A stretch of 52,194 nt of DNA from Streptomyces hydrogenans. GTDB lineage: Bacteria; Actinomycetota; Actinomycetes; Streptomycetales; Streptomycetaceae. The translations under genes and the position numbers were made by a program. Below are positions 1-7,884 of this stretch, piece after piece (within the stretch, counting starts at the first letter, position 1; each line of letters begins with the position of its first letter). The stretch covers positions 1 through 52,194 of the forward strand of contig NZ_BNBS01000020.1 of assembly GCF_014656075.1 (NCBI RefSeq), written 5' to 3'. Below the pieces are notes generated by a model, which did no database searches, was not told where the DNA came from, and saw only the letters and a list, made by a program, of their open reading frames with translations.

Positions 1-176
1 GCCGCCGGGGCGTGCTGCGGCGCGGGCTCCGGGGACTCGGCGGCCCGGGCTGCTGGACCGGCTCCGGCGGTCGCTGCCCGGCCGGACGGGCGGAGGCGGC
101 GGCTGGGGCGAGCGGCGCGACTGGGGCTGAGGCGGCTGCGGGTGCGCCGGTGGGGGCGGACGGTGACGATGGGGGC

Positions 177-1499
177 ATGCTGCTGGCCCGTGTCGCGGAG
201 GTCTCCCGTCAGGTCGCCGCCGCCCCGGCGCGGTCGCGGAAGATCGCGCTGCTCGCCGAACTGTTCGCGGAGGCCACGCCGGAGGAGAGCCCGCTCGTCA
301 TCGCCTACCTCTCCGGGCGGCTGCCCCAGGGGCGGATCGGAGTCGGCTGGAGCACGCTCAAGCGGGTGGTTCCGCCGGCCGTGCCCCCGGTCGTCGAACC
401 GGCGCTGACACTGGCCGAGGTGGACGCCGCCCTGGACGCGCTCGCGGGCGTGGCGGGGCCCGGGGCCCAGGCGGAACGGGCGCGTAGGGTGGGGGAGTTG
501 TTCGCCGCGGCCACCGTCGAGGAGCAGGAGCTGCTGGTGCGGCTGCTCTCCGGGGAGGTCCGTCAGGGGGCGCTCGACGCCGTCGCGCTGGAGGGAGTGG
601 CGAAGGCCGCCGCCGTGCCCGCCGGCGACCTGCGGCGCGCCGTGATGCTGGAGGGAGCGCTGCCGCCGGTGGCACGGGCGGTGCTCGCGGAGGGGCCGTC
701 CGCGCTCGACCGGTTCACCCTCCGGGTCGGCCGGCCGGTGCAGCCGATGCTCGCGCACACGGCCGGCTCCGTCACCGAGGCGGTGGAGGCGTTGGGACCC
801 TGTGCGGTGGAGGAGAAGCTGGACGGCATCAGGATCCAGGTGCACCGCGAGGGGGAGCGGGTGCGGGTGCACACCCGCTCGCTCGACGACATCACGGCCC
901 GGCTGCCGGAGGTCGTGGCCGTCGCCCTGGAGGCGCCGTCGGAGTCGTACATCCTCGACGGGGAGCTGATCGCCCTCGACCCCGACAGCGGCCGTCCGGC
1001 CGCCTTCCAGTCCATCGCCGGGCGGGTCGGCTCCCGGACCGACGTCGGCGGCGCCCGGGCGGCGCTCCCGCTCGCCCCCGTGTTCTTCGACGTCCTCGCC
1101 GCCGACGGCGAGGCCCTCGTCGACCGCCCTGGCCGGGAGCGGCACGCGGTCCTCGCCCGGCTGCTCCCGGCGGACCGCCGGGTGCGCCGCGTCGAGGTCA
1201 CCGCGCCCGACGACCCCGCGCAGCGGTCCGCCGCGGAGCGGTTCTTCACCGAGACCCTGGCCCGGGGGCACGAAGGCGTCCTGGTGAAGGCGCTCGACGC
1301 GCCCTACGTGGCCGGCCGGCGCGGCCGCACCTGGCTCAAGGTGAAGCCCGTGCACACGGTCGACCTCGTCGTCCTCGCCGTCGAACGCGGCCACGGCCGC
1401 CGCACCGGCCACCTCTCCAACCTGCACCTCGGCGCCCGCACGGCGGACGGAGGCTTCGCGATGGTGGGGAAGACCTTCAAGGGGCTCACGGACCTTTGA
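177..1499 (+). CDS. ATP-dependent DNA ligase, 3' end cut off by prophage
   Basis: This is the host ATP-dependent DNA ligase, which seals nicks by way of an enzyme-adenylate. It has an N-terminal ligase domain, the adenylation motif KLDG at about residue 215 (EEKLDGIRIQV) and a C-terminal motif WLKVKP before the OB fold. I chose the ATG at 177 because the conserved sequence starts there (MLLARVAEVS); the frame stays open upstream to position 12, but that part is low-complexity Gly/Ala. The protein stops at KTFKGLTDL, where full-length Streptomyces homologues, as I know them, continue through the rest of the OB fold. The stop codon overlaps the integrase region, so the truncation is best explained by phage integration. 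The remaining protein may be inactive. Confidence 0.88.
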   Translation: MLLARVAEVSRQVAAAPARSRKIALLAELFAEATPEESPLVIAYLSGRLPQGRIGVGWSTLKRVVPPAVPPVVEPALTLAEVDAALDALAGVAGPGAQAERARRVGELFAAATVEEQELLVRLLSGEVRQGALDAVALEGVAKAAAVPAGDLRRAVMLEGALPPVARAVLAEGPSALDRFTLRVGRPVQPMLAHTAGSVTEAVEALGPCAVEEKLDGIRIQVHREGERVRVHTRSLDDITARLPEVVAVALEAPSESYILDGELIALDPDSGRPAAFQSIAGRVGSRTDVGGARAALPLAPVFFDVLAADGEALVDRPGRERHAVLARLLPADRRVRRVEVTAPDDPAQRSAAERFFTETLARGHEGVLVKALDAPYVAGRRGRTWLKVKPVHTVDLVVLAVERGHGRRTGHLSNLHLGARTADGGFAMVGKTFKGLTDL

Positions 1500-1530
1500 G
1501 CACAGCATGGAAACAAGCGCATCATGGAAG
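1475..1530. other. Probable attL (phage-chromosome junction)
   Basis: Ligase coding similarity ends at the codons for KGLTD (about 1479-1493), and phage sequence begins immediately after, within the next few bases. The integrase start codon lies about 40 bp downstream, a usual distance for a serine-integrase attP half-site. The exact core dinucleotide cannot be read without attR or an empty site. Confidence 0.7.
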
Positions 1531-1531
1531 A

Positions 1532-2959
1532 ATGGACAAGTCGGGCATCTATGACATATATGCGCGAATCTCGATGGCCCCCGACGGGAGCCTTGAGAAG
1601 ACCGACAGGCAGATCGGTGACGCCGAGGCGGAAGCGAAGCGGCGAGACATCACGGTGGGGCGGATCCTGCAAGATCCGAACAAGTCGGCGTGGCGGCGGA
1701 ACGTGCGCCGCCCGGACTGGGAAGCGCTGATCGAGCGGTTCGAGGCCGGCATCACCGACGGCTGCATCGTCTGGAACGTCGACCGCCTGATGCGACAGCC
1801 GCGAGACCTTGAGCGCCTGATCGACATGGCCGAGTCTTCGCGAGGCTACGAGGTTATCTCCTGCTTCGGTTCCTACGACCTCACCAACCCCGATGACCGC
1901 TTCCGGCTTCGGATCGAAACCGCAGCAGCGGAGCGTGAAGTATCAGCCACCTCTCGCCGTCAGAAGCGGAAGATCGAAGCCAGTCGGAAGGCCGGGATTA
2001 TGCCCGGCGGTCTCCGTCGCTTCGGGTTCCAGGGGAAGGGCGACCAGGCGGTGCCGGAAGAGCAGGTGCAGAGGGAGCGCGAGTACCTGGCACAGGCCGT
2101 TCACGATCACGTGCACGACGGCAAAACGTTCGCGCAGATACAGATCGAATGGCGAGAGGCAGGCCTGACCGGCTCGTACGGGCGAGAGTTCGACGGATTC
2201 GCGAACATAGGAAAGATCCTTACTCGCCCCATCAACGCTGGCTTGATCACGCACAAGGGTGTCGTTGTCGCTCGCCGTCCGGACCTGGCCATCGTCAGCG
2301 AAGAAGATCACGAGATGATCTGCGCGATGCGCGCTGGACGAAGCCGGGGGCCGCAACGGCGCCGCATGCTGACGAACATCGCTCAGTGCGAGCTGTGCGG
2401 GCAGGGTATGACGGGCACCCTCCTGTCTGCGGGCAACGGTCGGAACGCTGACGGTTCGCGGCGATCCTCGCCCGCCTACCGTTGTGACCGTCGCCAGGGA
2501 TGCGGCCAGGTGTCCATCCTGGAGGCACCGCTCGTAGAGTTCATCGGCCGGTTCGTGATCGCCCGCCTCACTGACCCGGCCCACGCTGCCCGCATAGCGG
2601 AGGTGGAGGCCGGTATGCGCGAGACCGAGGCGGAGGTATCTCGACTGGAAGAGCTGGTGGAGCTGTTCGACCAGAAGTTGCTGCGAGGCGCCATGACTCT
2701 TGAGCGGTACGAGAAGGCGACAGCTTCCGTGGAGAGGAGGCTGCTGCAACTGCGTGAGGGGATGGAAGTCGTGCCCGCGTCGTCTCCCAGGGTCCCGCGT
2801 GCGGTTCAGGCGATCAAGAGCGCCTGGATCAACGGGTCGATAGACGTGCAGAGGGAAATGGTGCGATACGCGCTAGGCAGCCGCCGGCTGGTTGTCGGGA
2901 AGACCGACAAGCGCATCAGGAACGCCAGTTACTACGAGAGCCGGATTCACATCGTGTGA
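1532..2959 (+). CDS. int: Large serine integrase
   Basis: Site-specific serine recombinase of about 475 residues, expected to integrate the phage at attP/attB. The N-terminal resolvase domain has YARIS at residues 10-14 (the serine is the likely nucleophile) and VDRLMRQPRDLE, the usual Arg-containing helix. A recombinase domain follows, then a zinc ribbon near residues 286-330 (CELC, later CDRRQGC), then a long Glu/Arg-rich coiled coil near residues 350-390 that would control directionality. The ATG at 1532 is preceded closely by GGAAG; an in-frame TTG at 1496 exists but looks unlikely. The gene sits directly at attL and points into the prophage. Its 3' end overlaps a convergent small gene. 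Confidence 0.95.
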   Translation: MDKSGIYDIYARISMAPDGSLEKTDRQIGDAEAEAKRRDITVGRILQDPNKSAWRRNVRRPDWEALIERFEAGITDGCIVWNVDRLMRQPRDLERLIDMAESSRGYEVISCFGSYDLTNPDDRFRLRIETAAAEREVSATSRRQKRKIEASRKAGIMPGGLRRFGFQGKGDQAVPEEQVQREREYLAQAVHDHVHDGKTFAQIQIEWREAGLTGSYGREFDGFANIGKILTRPINAGLITHKGVVVARRPDLAIVSEEDHEMICAMRAGRSRGPQRRRMLTNIAQCELCGQGMTGTLLSAGNGRNADGSRRSSPAYRCDRRQGCGQVSILEAPLVEFIGRFVIARLTDPAHAARIAEVEAGMRETEAEVSRLEELVELFDQKLLRGAMTLERYEKATASVERRLLQLREGMEVVPASSPRVPRAVQAIKSAWINGSIDVQREMVRYALGSRRLVVGKTDKRIRNASYYESRIHIV

Positions 2960-3067
2960 CGCCAGGACGCGGGCGATACCCCTGACTTCGGAATCGGTCA
3001 AGGATGGCGCGTCTGCTGCCGCACGAATGCCAGCGGACCTAAGGGCTGCACGCTGTTCGTTCGTCAT
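2873..3067 (-). CDS. Small phage protein convergent with integrase
   Basis: A 64-residue protein starting MTNEQRAALRSAGIRAAA, with a helical, Ala/Arg-rich composition and a LTDSEVRGIARVL segment resembling short hypothetical proteins common in Streptomyces prophages. A very strong Shine-Dalgarno sequence (AAAGGAGG) precedes the ATG, and this decides that the gene is real. It overlaps the last 87 bases of the integrase gene on the opposite strand. Function unknown. Its position makes a role in controlling integration or excision conceivable, but no DNA-binding motif is evident. Confidence 0.65.
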   Translation of the reverse strand: MTNEQRAALRSAGIRAAADAPSLTDSEVRGIARVLASHDVNPALVVTGVPDALVGLPDNQPAAA

Positions 3068-3101
3068 CTGAGCCCCCTCCTTTCATGCTGCGGGGGCCCT
3101 G

Positions 3102-3140
3102 CTTGTCGAGCGGGGACCCGAATAGGTCCCCGCTCGCAAG
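3102..3140. terminator. Strong hairpin, possible U-less terminator
   Basis: CGAGCGGGGACC (3107-3118) pairs perfectly with GGTCCCCGCTCG (3125-3136) around the loop CGAATA, and CTTG/CAAG extend the stem after one bulged base. There is no T-run, as is common in actinobacterial terminators. It lies just upstream of the Shine-Dalgarno sequence of the gene starting at 3067, so it could also be a leader structure. Confidence 0.45.
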
Positions 3141-3347
3141 AGCAATATGGGATCGACGGCCATCGCGCTCGGGGCCTCGCGGCCCTTTCGTGGCAGCAAC
3201 CTTCAGGTGCATCCCGCTTCACACTCTCCCCTTCGGGGAGGCGCCAGGCGGGGCGTCCGCTCGTCGACATTGTTGATCATTCGCGAGGAGCTTCATGCGT
3301 TGCCACCAGGGGGCGCACTGCTCCGCGCTGCCGGTTTTTTCTGTGGA

Positions 3348-3376
3348 ACGCCTTGCGGCGTCCTCCTTGCGGAGGA
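3348..3376. other. Twin adjacent hairpins with TTGC loops
   Basis: ACGCC-TTGC-GGCGT (3348-3361) is followed directly by TCCTCC-TTGC-GGAGGA (3361-3376), sharing one T. The stems differ but the loops are identical. The second stem would bury a Shine-Dalgarno-like GGAGGA. A further hairpin, CTCCCC-TTC-GGGGAG, lies at 3226-3240. The role is unknown. Confidence 0.45.
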
Positions 3377-3861
3377 GTGAGGGGCGGTGCCCTGTCGGTG
3401 GAGGCGAAACCCGGCTGTGTCGGGGGGTACTAACCGCCATTGGGGGTCCACATGTCCCAGAGCTTGAAGAGTCTTCCTGTCCGGTCTGTCCCGGTCTGTC
3501 CGACTTGCTCTTCGGGTAATCTTGCGCCTCTTTTGCCCAGTATGCAACCCCCCTCAAGAGAGAATTTCAAGATCTTCTTTACTGTCAGGTAACCATGCTC
3601 ACTGATCAACTCGACAAGATCTTTTAACATCAGCACATCACCCTCAGGATGGGCAATTTGGCTGATCAGGAAGGGTTGCAAACCGGGCAAAGGGTTGACT
3701 CTCAGTTGCTTTCGGGCCACCGTTGGCGTGGTAGGCACTTGCGAAAAGTGCGGCGTCATGAGAGATGGCGCCCCGAACCCTAGGTACCTTTCCAGCGCTC
3801 GGGCCACATCCACAGGGCAGGCACGGTCCCGATGCGCCCCTCCGAAGGGGAAGGCCCCACC

Positions 3862-4374
3862 ATGAAGCCTCAGAGACGGAAGAAGCGAGAAGATCAGGAC
3901 TACTGGGGCGAGTGGCTGGCGCGCAGTATCGCCAACTCAGGCAAAAACCAAACCGAGTTGGCGACGTTCGCAGGCGTGAGTAATCCGCAGGTGACGAAGT
4001 GGAAGAGCGGCATGTTCCCGAGCGATGATGCCGCTCAGAAGATCGCAGACTTCTTCGAGGTCGACCGCCTCCGCCTGGCCGTCACGGCCGGCCGGGTCTC
4101 CGAGCAGATCGCCGGTGTCGAGCGACTCCCGCTCCCGGATGACTCCGCACAGAGGAAGGCGGAGCGCGACATAATCGAAAGCTTTGTCAATAAGAAGCTC
4201 ACTAGGGAAAGGGATAAGGAGGTTCTACTCGCAGCATTGGAGGCATTGAAGGCAAGGGATACCATGGATGGGGCCACATCGGAGGAGACACTCGCTGAGG
4301 CATTGAAGCGCACGGAGCGAGCAGTGGAAGCCCTAGGGCAACTGCTGAATCCAGACAGGGAATCCGGCACATGA
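3862..4374 (+). CDS. HTH transcriptional regulator, likely prophage repressor
   Basis: A protein of about 170 residues with an XRE-type helix-turn-helix near residues 20-70: a KNQTELATFAGVS segment, then NPQVTKWKSG as recognition helix and IADFFEVD. The C-terminal half is helical and charged, suited to oligomerisation, and has no peptidase motif of the LexA/CI type. The ATG at 3862 is used because GAAGGGGAAGG precedes it; an ATG at 3832 is in frame but poorly placed. The gene heads a rightward operon, and its stop overlaps the next start (ATGA). Position near the integrase suggests the immunity repressor; this is inference. Confidence 0.75.
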   Translation: MKPQRRKKREDQDYWGEWLARSIANSGKNQTELATFAGVSNPQVTKWKSGMFPSDDAAQKIADFFEVDRLRLAVTAGRVSEQIAGVERLPLPDDSAQRKAERDIIESFVNKKLTRERDKEVLLAALEALKARDTMDGATSEETLAEALKRTERAVEALGQLLNPDRESGT

Positions 4375-4835
4375 CAACCGACAATGGCAATGGTGAGAGC
4401 GGCGACATACCGACAGGTCAGACCGACCGTCTGATCGCCCAGGCTGAGCGGCTGATCACGGCTATGGAGTCCATAGCCCAAGAGTCCGGGATCAGTATCA
4501 GCCGACTGGAGGGGCGGCAGCAGAGGCAGCACCGAATCGTCGTCGCCCTCAGCGCATGCTTCGCCCTCCTTCTGGCGGCGCTGGCAGCCATCATCATCAT
4601 CGGCATAGCCATACGCGATCAGGCGCAGGATATCGAGCGCATACAGAGTGAGGTCACGGGCGAAGTCTTGTGTCCCCTGTATGAGCAGTTCATCAACGCC
4701 GACACACCCAAGGCCCGTCTGGCCGCCAAGGCAGCCGGCCAGGATCTGGAGGTCCGCGAACACGCTTTCCAGGTGATCCGTGAGGGATACCTGACCCTGG
4801 GATGCGAATCAGTCTCCGTCATCACTCCGAAGTGA
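4371..4835 (+). CDS. Single-pass membrane protein, repressor operon
   Basis: A 154-residue protein with an N-terminal helical cytoplasmic part, a Gln/Arg-rich stretch, one strong hydrophobic segment near residues 58-80 (VALSACFALLLAALAAIIII) and an extracytoplasmic C-terminal half with two cysteines. It overlaps the repressor by four bases and is translationally coupled to it. No family recognised. Expression with the repressor in a lysogen would fit a superinfection-exclusion role, but nothing in the sequence proves this. Confidence 0.75.
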   Translation: MTTDNGNGESGDIPTGQTDRLIAQAERLITAMESIAQESGISISRLEGRQQRQHRIVVALSACFALLLAALAAIIIIGIAIRDQAQDIERIQSEVTGEVLCPLYEQFINADTPKARLAAKAAGQDLEVREHAFQVIREGYLTLGCESVSVITPK

Positions 4836-4841
4836 GCAGCC

Positions 4842-5165
4842 ATGGCAACCGACAACGGACGCCAGTGGAACACCCCCACGCCGCCCCCTCCCGTTCAATC
4901 GCCCGCCCAGCCGCGCAAGCCGCGCCGTGTCTTCCTGTGGGTCTTCCTCGCGATCCAGGTGATCTTCATCCTGTGGATCCTCTTCGGCGCTCAGTCCGGC
5001 GCCGGCACCCCGGATGACTGCGGCACCCTCAGTCGCGAGGCATGCAACGACGCCGAGAACGCCGGTACCGCCATTGGCATCGGCATCATCATCGCCCTGT
5101 GGGCAGCGGTCGACCTCATCCTCGGCATCACATATGCCATCTATCGCCTCTCCCGTCACAGGTGA
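4842..5165 (+). CDS. Small two-pass membrane protein
   Basis: A 107-residue protein with a Pro-rich cytoplasmic N-terminus, a first membrane helix near residues 31-47 (VFLWVFLAIQVIFILWIL), a short loop with two cysteines (DDCGTLSREACND) and a second helix near 75-97. Similar small proteins are frequent in Streptomyces genomes and prophages. It starts six bases after the preceding stop and belongs to the same operon. Function unknown. Confidence 0.75.
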   Translation: MATDNGRQWNTPTPPPPVQSPAQPRKPRRVFLWVFLAIQVIFILWILFGAQSGAGTPDDCGTLSREACNDAENAGTAIGIGIIIALWAAVDLILGITYAIYRLSRHR

Positions 5166-5238
5166 CCGCGGTTGTGCCCCATATAGGGCCGCAATAGGAT
5201 CGAGTGAGACGCTCATACTCACCGGGGAAGGCGCGTAT

Positions 5239-5742
5239 ATGTCCATTCGAGTGGTGCAGGTCGACGAGTCACAGAAGGACGAGCCGGGGGTCGAGGAGGC
5301 CGTGACCACGATCGGTGGCCTCACCCTGACGACCTACGCCCGTCTGGAACGAGTGGACGACTACGACGAGAAGACGGTCGAGGACGTCGTCGAGATCCGA
5401 ATGCTGATCCCGGTCGAGGACGAGGACGCCGACGAGGACAGCGGCAGCCCCTACATCTTCAACACCGCGGTCATCGACCTGGGACCCGCCTCCGTCAAGG
5501 CGTACCTCAAGGCCATCGCGCCCTTCGCCGACAAGGCCCGCCTGGTGACGGCGACCTCGAAGTCCCCGGCGCCGGCGGGCCGCACTTCCCGCGGCAGCAG
5601 CAGGGAACTGACCGAGTGGGGCCACCGAGCGAAGAAGTGGCTGCGCGGCGCCGGCCACGAGGTCAAGGACCGCGGCCAAGTCCCCCGCGCCCTCGAAGAG
5701 ATCTACGTCAAGAACAACCCCGAAGACCCGAAGCCCGAGTAG
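5239..5742 (+). CDS. Lsr2-like nucleoid-associated protein
   Basis: A 167-residue protein whose last 45 residues match the C-terminal DNA-binding domain of Lsr2: a WG..AKKWLRGAGHEV helix followed by DRGQVPRALEEIY. In Lsr2 this loop is RGR and inserts into the AT-rich minor groove; here the second Arg is Gln. The N-terminal part is acidic, with a run of Asp/Glu near residues 58-75, unlike the short beta dimerisation arm of host Lsr2. GGGGAAGG precedes the ATG. As a phage-borne xenogeneic-silencer homologue it could modulate prophage silencing or antagonise host Lsr2. It ends before a bidirectional terminator. Confidence 0.7.
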   Translation: MSIRVVQVDESQKDEPGVEEAVTTIGGLTLTTYARLERVDDYDEKTVEDVVEIRMLIPVEDEDADEDSGSPYIFNTAVIDLGPASVKAYLKAIAPFADKARLVTATSKSPAPAGRTSRGSSRELTEWGHRAKKWLRGAGHEVKDRGQVPRALEEIYVKNNPEDPKPE

Positions 5743-5760
5743 GCGTCGCGGAGCATGCGC

Positions 5761-5793
5761 GGGCCCCCTTCGCCGGATCGGCGTAGGGGGCCC
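5761..5793. terminator. Bidirectional terminator between convergent genes
   Basis: GGGCCCCC (5761-5768) pairs with GGGGGCCC (5786-5793), with an inner CGCC/GGCG stem and a five-base loop. It lies in the 57-bp gap between the Lsr2-like gene and the convergent XRE regulator. It lacks a T-run. Confidence 0.75.
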
Positions 5794-5799
5794 CTCCTG

Positions 5800-6906
5800 C
5801 TATGAAGCCTCCACCTCCGCCATCAGCAGCCGCAGGGTCAGCGAGTGCTTGTCGGGAGGGAGAGCGTTGAGGGCGGTGCGGGCGTATTTGACGCCGCCTG
5901 CTCGGTCACCCGACCGGGCCAGCATCAGTCCTCGATGCATTTCGAGGTGAGTGGCGAACCGGGGCAGTGAAGCTGGCAGCTCTCGGCGGGCTGCTTCCTG
6001 GGCTTCCACGGCTGTCCTTTCGTCTCCCAGGCGGGCGGCCAGCAGGGAGATGAACACGTTCATCCGCCACCAGGGCACCGCGTAGTCGGAAGTCTGCTCA
6101 TGCGACCCCGCGGCATCGAAGATGCGCCTTCCGTCTTCGAGAAGGCGACGCGCCGTCGGGTGGTCGCCGCGTAGGACCGCGGTGTGTGCCTTGCCCATGA
6201 TCGCGTTCAGGAGACCGAGGGACGGCTTCTCGCTGATCGCCATGGCCTGGTCTGCCAGCAGGTCAGCGACGCCGAGGGACGCTCCCTCGTACCCCAGTGC
6301 AATCGCAGCCCGTCCACGGACCCAGACGCGCGTCTGATCGTCACCCGATCGGTCGGCTGCTTCCGCTGCGAGCCGGTACCAGTTGACCGCACGACTGCCG
6401 TCGTTACCCGGGAACGTCTTGGCGTAGAGAGTCATGAGGCGGGCGCCCACTGACCAGAGTTGTGGCTGTTCGAGCTGCTGCTGCACGATGACGAGCTCGC
6501 CGGACACGCGACGCTGGATATCCGCCGCACCCAGGCTCATGTACTCGGTTCCGTAGTTCGCCAGCTTTGCCTCCCAGTCGTCGGTTGTTGGGCCGCCGCG
6601 CAGACGGGCACCGAAGCCGGCAGCCAGCAGATCCGACGCCACGACGGGGGCTATGGCCGTGCCGGCCACGTCAGACAAGAACGTGCGACGCTTCATTTCG
6701 CTCTCAAGGACGGCTAGGGGTACATCCAGGACGGCGGACAGACATCGAAGGTAGAAGCTTCCGGGCTCTACCTTCGAACGCTCCCAGCGGCTTACGTACT
6801 CCCGATCGATGTTTGTGCCGAACGCCTCGTTGATCTCGGTAGCGAGACGTCCCTGCGACCATCCTCGGGCCTTACGTAGGTCATGAATCAAGGCCCCAAC
6901 GCTCAT
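5800..6906 (-). CDS. XRE-family regulator with helical-repeat domain
   Basis: A 368-residue protein. Residues 1-60 form a helix-turn-helix domain (ARGWSQGRLATEIN, then DREYVSRWERSK). An MKRRTFL segment near residue 71 follows, in the style of Streptomyces regulators that have a TPR-like sensor. The remainder is helical with Trp and Ala patterns such as NWYRLAAEAADRSGD and DYAVPWWRMN, consistent with TPR-like repeats. It is divergent from the gene at 7141, and the gap between them holds an array of TGCCCCTA motifs that is a likely operator. It may regulate itself and the rightward cassette. The effector is unknown. Confidence 0.8.
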   Translation of the reverse strand: MSVGALIHDLRKARGWSQGRLATEINEAFGTNIDREYVSRWERSKVEPGSFYLRCLSAVLDVPLAVLESEMKRRTFLSDVAGTAIAPVVASDLLAAGFGARLRGGPTTDDWEAKLANYGTEYMSLGAADIQRRVSGELVIVQQQLEQPQLWSVGARLMTLYAKTFPGNDGSRAVNWYRLAAEAADRSGDDQTRVWVRGRAAIALGYEGASLGVADLLADQAMAISEKPSLGLLNAIMGKAHTAVLRGDHPTARRLLEDGRRIFDAAGSHEQTSDYAVPWWRMNVFISLLAARLGDERTAVEAQEAARRELPASLPRFATHLEMHRGLMLARSGDRAGGVKYARTALNALPPDKHSLTLRLLMAEVEAS

Positions 6907-6915
6907 AGACCCATC

Positions 6916-6987
6916 TTGCCCCTAAGGCTGCCCCTACGCGGTCAACCTCTGCTGACCCGGATCAACTTGCCCCTAGAGATGCCCCTA
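6916..6987. promoter_or_regulatory. Four-copy TGCCCCTA operator array
   Basis: Copies of TGCCCCTA start at 6917, 6929, 6968 and 6980. They form two pairs, each with 12-bp internal spacing, whose starts are 51 bp apart. They lie in the divergent promoter region between the XRE regulator (start 6906) and the gene at 7141. The complement reads TAGGGGCA. Binding by the neighbouring regulator is inferred from position. Confidence 0.6.
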
Positions 6988-7140
6988 GTGATGGAGCTGC
7001 GCTCTCGGGATGCTTCAGCCCTCAGTAGCGAAGACGCCACGAAGAGCGACTGGGTGCGTCGGGTTAAGCACAGCCGGCGAGGCCGTGAAGAGCCCTGGAT
7101 ACAGCCCCCTCCCTGACGGGCAGACGAGGAGAAGCGGGTG

Positions 7141-7737
7141 ATGACTAGCGTGACGAACGGTGCAAGTCCGAGGAACGTGTTCGTGGACGAGGCGCGCATC
7201 ATTCTCACCGACCTTCAGCACGTCGGCAGCATGAGGGTGGGAACGTCGACCCGAGCCGAGATTGACGACCAGGTCCGGATGATGATCCGGAATCTGTCCC
7301 GCCTGGTGACGTTCGTATGGGACAACAGGCCCGAGGTGCGCGCCCTGGTCGAGAAGGTGTACCTGCTGCTCGAACTTTCCCGCCGACCGAACGCGGGGTC
7401 CGCCACCCACTACGCGTTCAACTGGCTGCGCGACAGCGCGGTCATCGGGGCCAGACTCGCGAACCTGCACCGAGGCGGCCCGACGGAGCCGCCCGGCACG
7501 AGGGAAGAGTCGACCGAGGCGCACGGTGTCCGGATCGGCGACTTCTATCAGGTGCGCCCCGGGCTCTACTACCGGGTGGTGGATATGACGACGCCCAAGG
7601 TCGGGATCAAGACCCTGCGCTTCGGCAACGGGAGGACCGCAGTCGTGAGCGGGCTCGTCGACGTGTGGCGGCCCATCGAGCGACTGTCGTCCTCGCTCGA
7701 CACCTTCGGGCCGCCGCCGTACGCGCCCGGCCGCTGA
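7141..7737 (+). CDS. Conserved-type hypothetical protein
   Basis: A 198-residue soluble protein with a mostly helical N-terminal two thirds (LSRLVTFVWDNRPEVRALVEK) and a beta-rich C-terminal part around residues 123-180 (GDFYQVRPGLYYRVVDMTT). No family recognised. GAGGAGAAG precedes the ATG at 7141; a GTG three bases earlier is less well placed. It is the first rightward gene after the TGCCCCTA array and could be co-regulated with the methyltransferase cassette that begins about 100 bp downstream. Confidence 0.65.
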   Translation: MTSVTNGASPRNVFVDEARIILTDLQHVGSMRVGTSTRAEIDDQVRMMIRNLSRLVTFVWDNRPEVRALVEKVYLLLELSRRPNAGSATHYAFNWLRDSAVIGARLANLHRGGPTEPPGTREESTEAHGVRIGDFYQVRPGLYYRVVDMTTPKVGIKTLRFGNGRTAVVSGLVDVWRPIERLSSSLDTFGPPPYAPGR

Positions 7738-7842
7738 TCCACAGGGTCACGCTGGCTCTGATGGTCGTCACAGTCGGCGCGGCAGGGGCGGCCCTCTACC
7801 TTCGTATCTCCTAGACCCCCAGGACCGCGGACGGAGAAGCCC

Positions 7843-7881
7843 ATGAGGCGCCGCCGGTTGGCTGCCAGGTCTTCCCCCTGA
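7843..7881 (+). CDS. Arg-rich leader peptide (12 residues)
   Basis: A short frame encodes MRRRRLAARSSP, with five Arg codons in the first nine positions (AGG CGC CGC CGG at 2-5). It has a good ribosome binding site: GGAG ends six bases before the ATG. The stop codon ends three bases before a large hairpin at 7885-7928. This arrangement resembles ribosome-dependent attenuators. It is not proof of translation. Confidence 0.45.
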   Translation: MRRRRLAARSSP

Positions 7882-7884
7882 ACC

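Larger units (their letters stand above)
3068..3861. other. Control region without convincing genes
   Basis: About 790 bp between the small gene and the repressor. It contains several hairpins, listed separately, a tandem copy of CCGGTCTGTC at 3481-3500, and an inverted repeat around 3740-3756 (GCACTT, five bases, AAGTGC). The part at about 3540-3700 is AT-richer than its surroundings. It probably carries the lysogenic promoter for the repressor operon and a leftward promoter. A minus-strand frame of 127 codons here lacks a ribosome binding site and was not called. Confidence 0.5.

Noticed and set aside
3430..3813. 127-codon minus-strand frame in the control region
   Set aside because: GTG start without a ribosome site, no protein family, poor high-GC codon bias and overlap with repeats.
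7761..7814. 17-residue hydrophobic peptide frame after the gene at 7141
   Set aside because: No ribosome site and too short to support.
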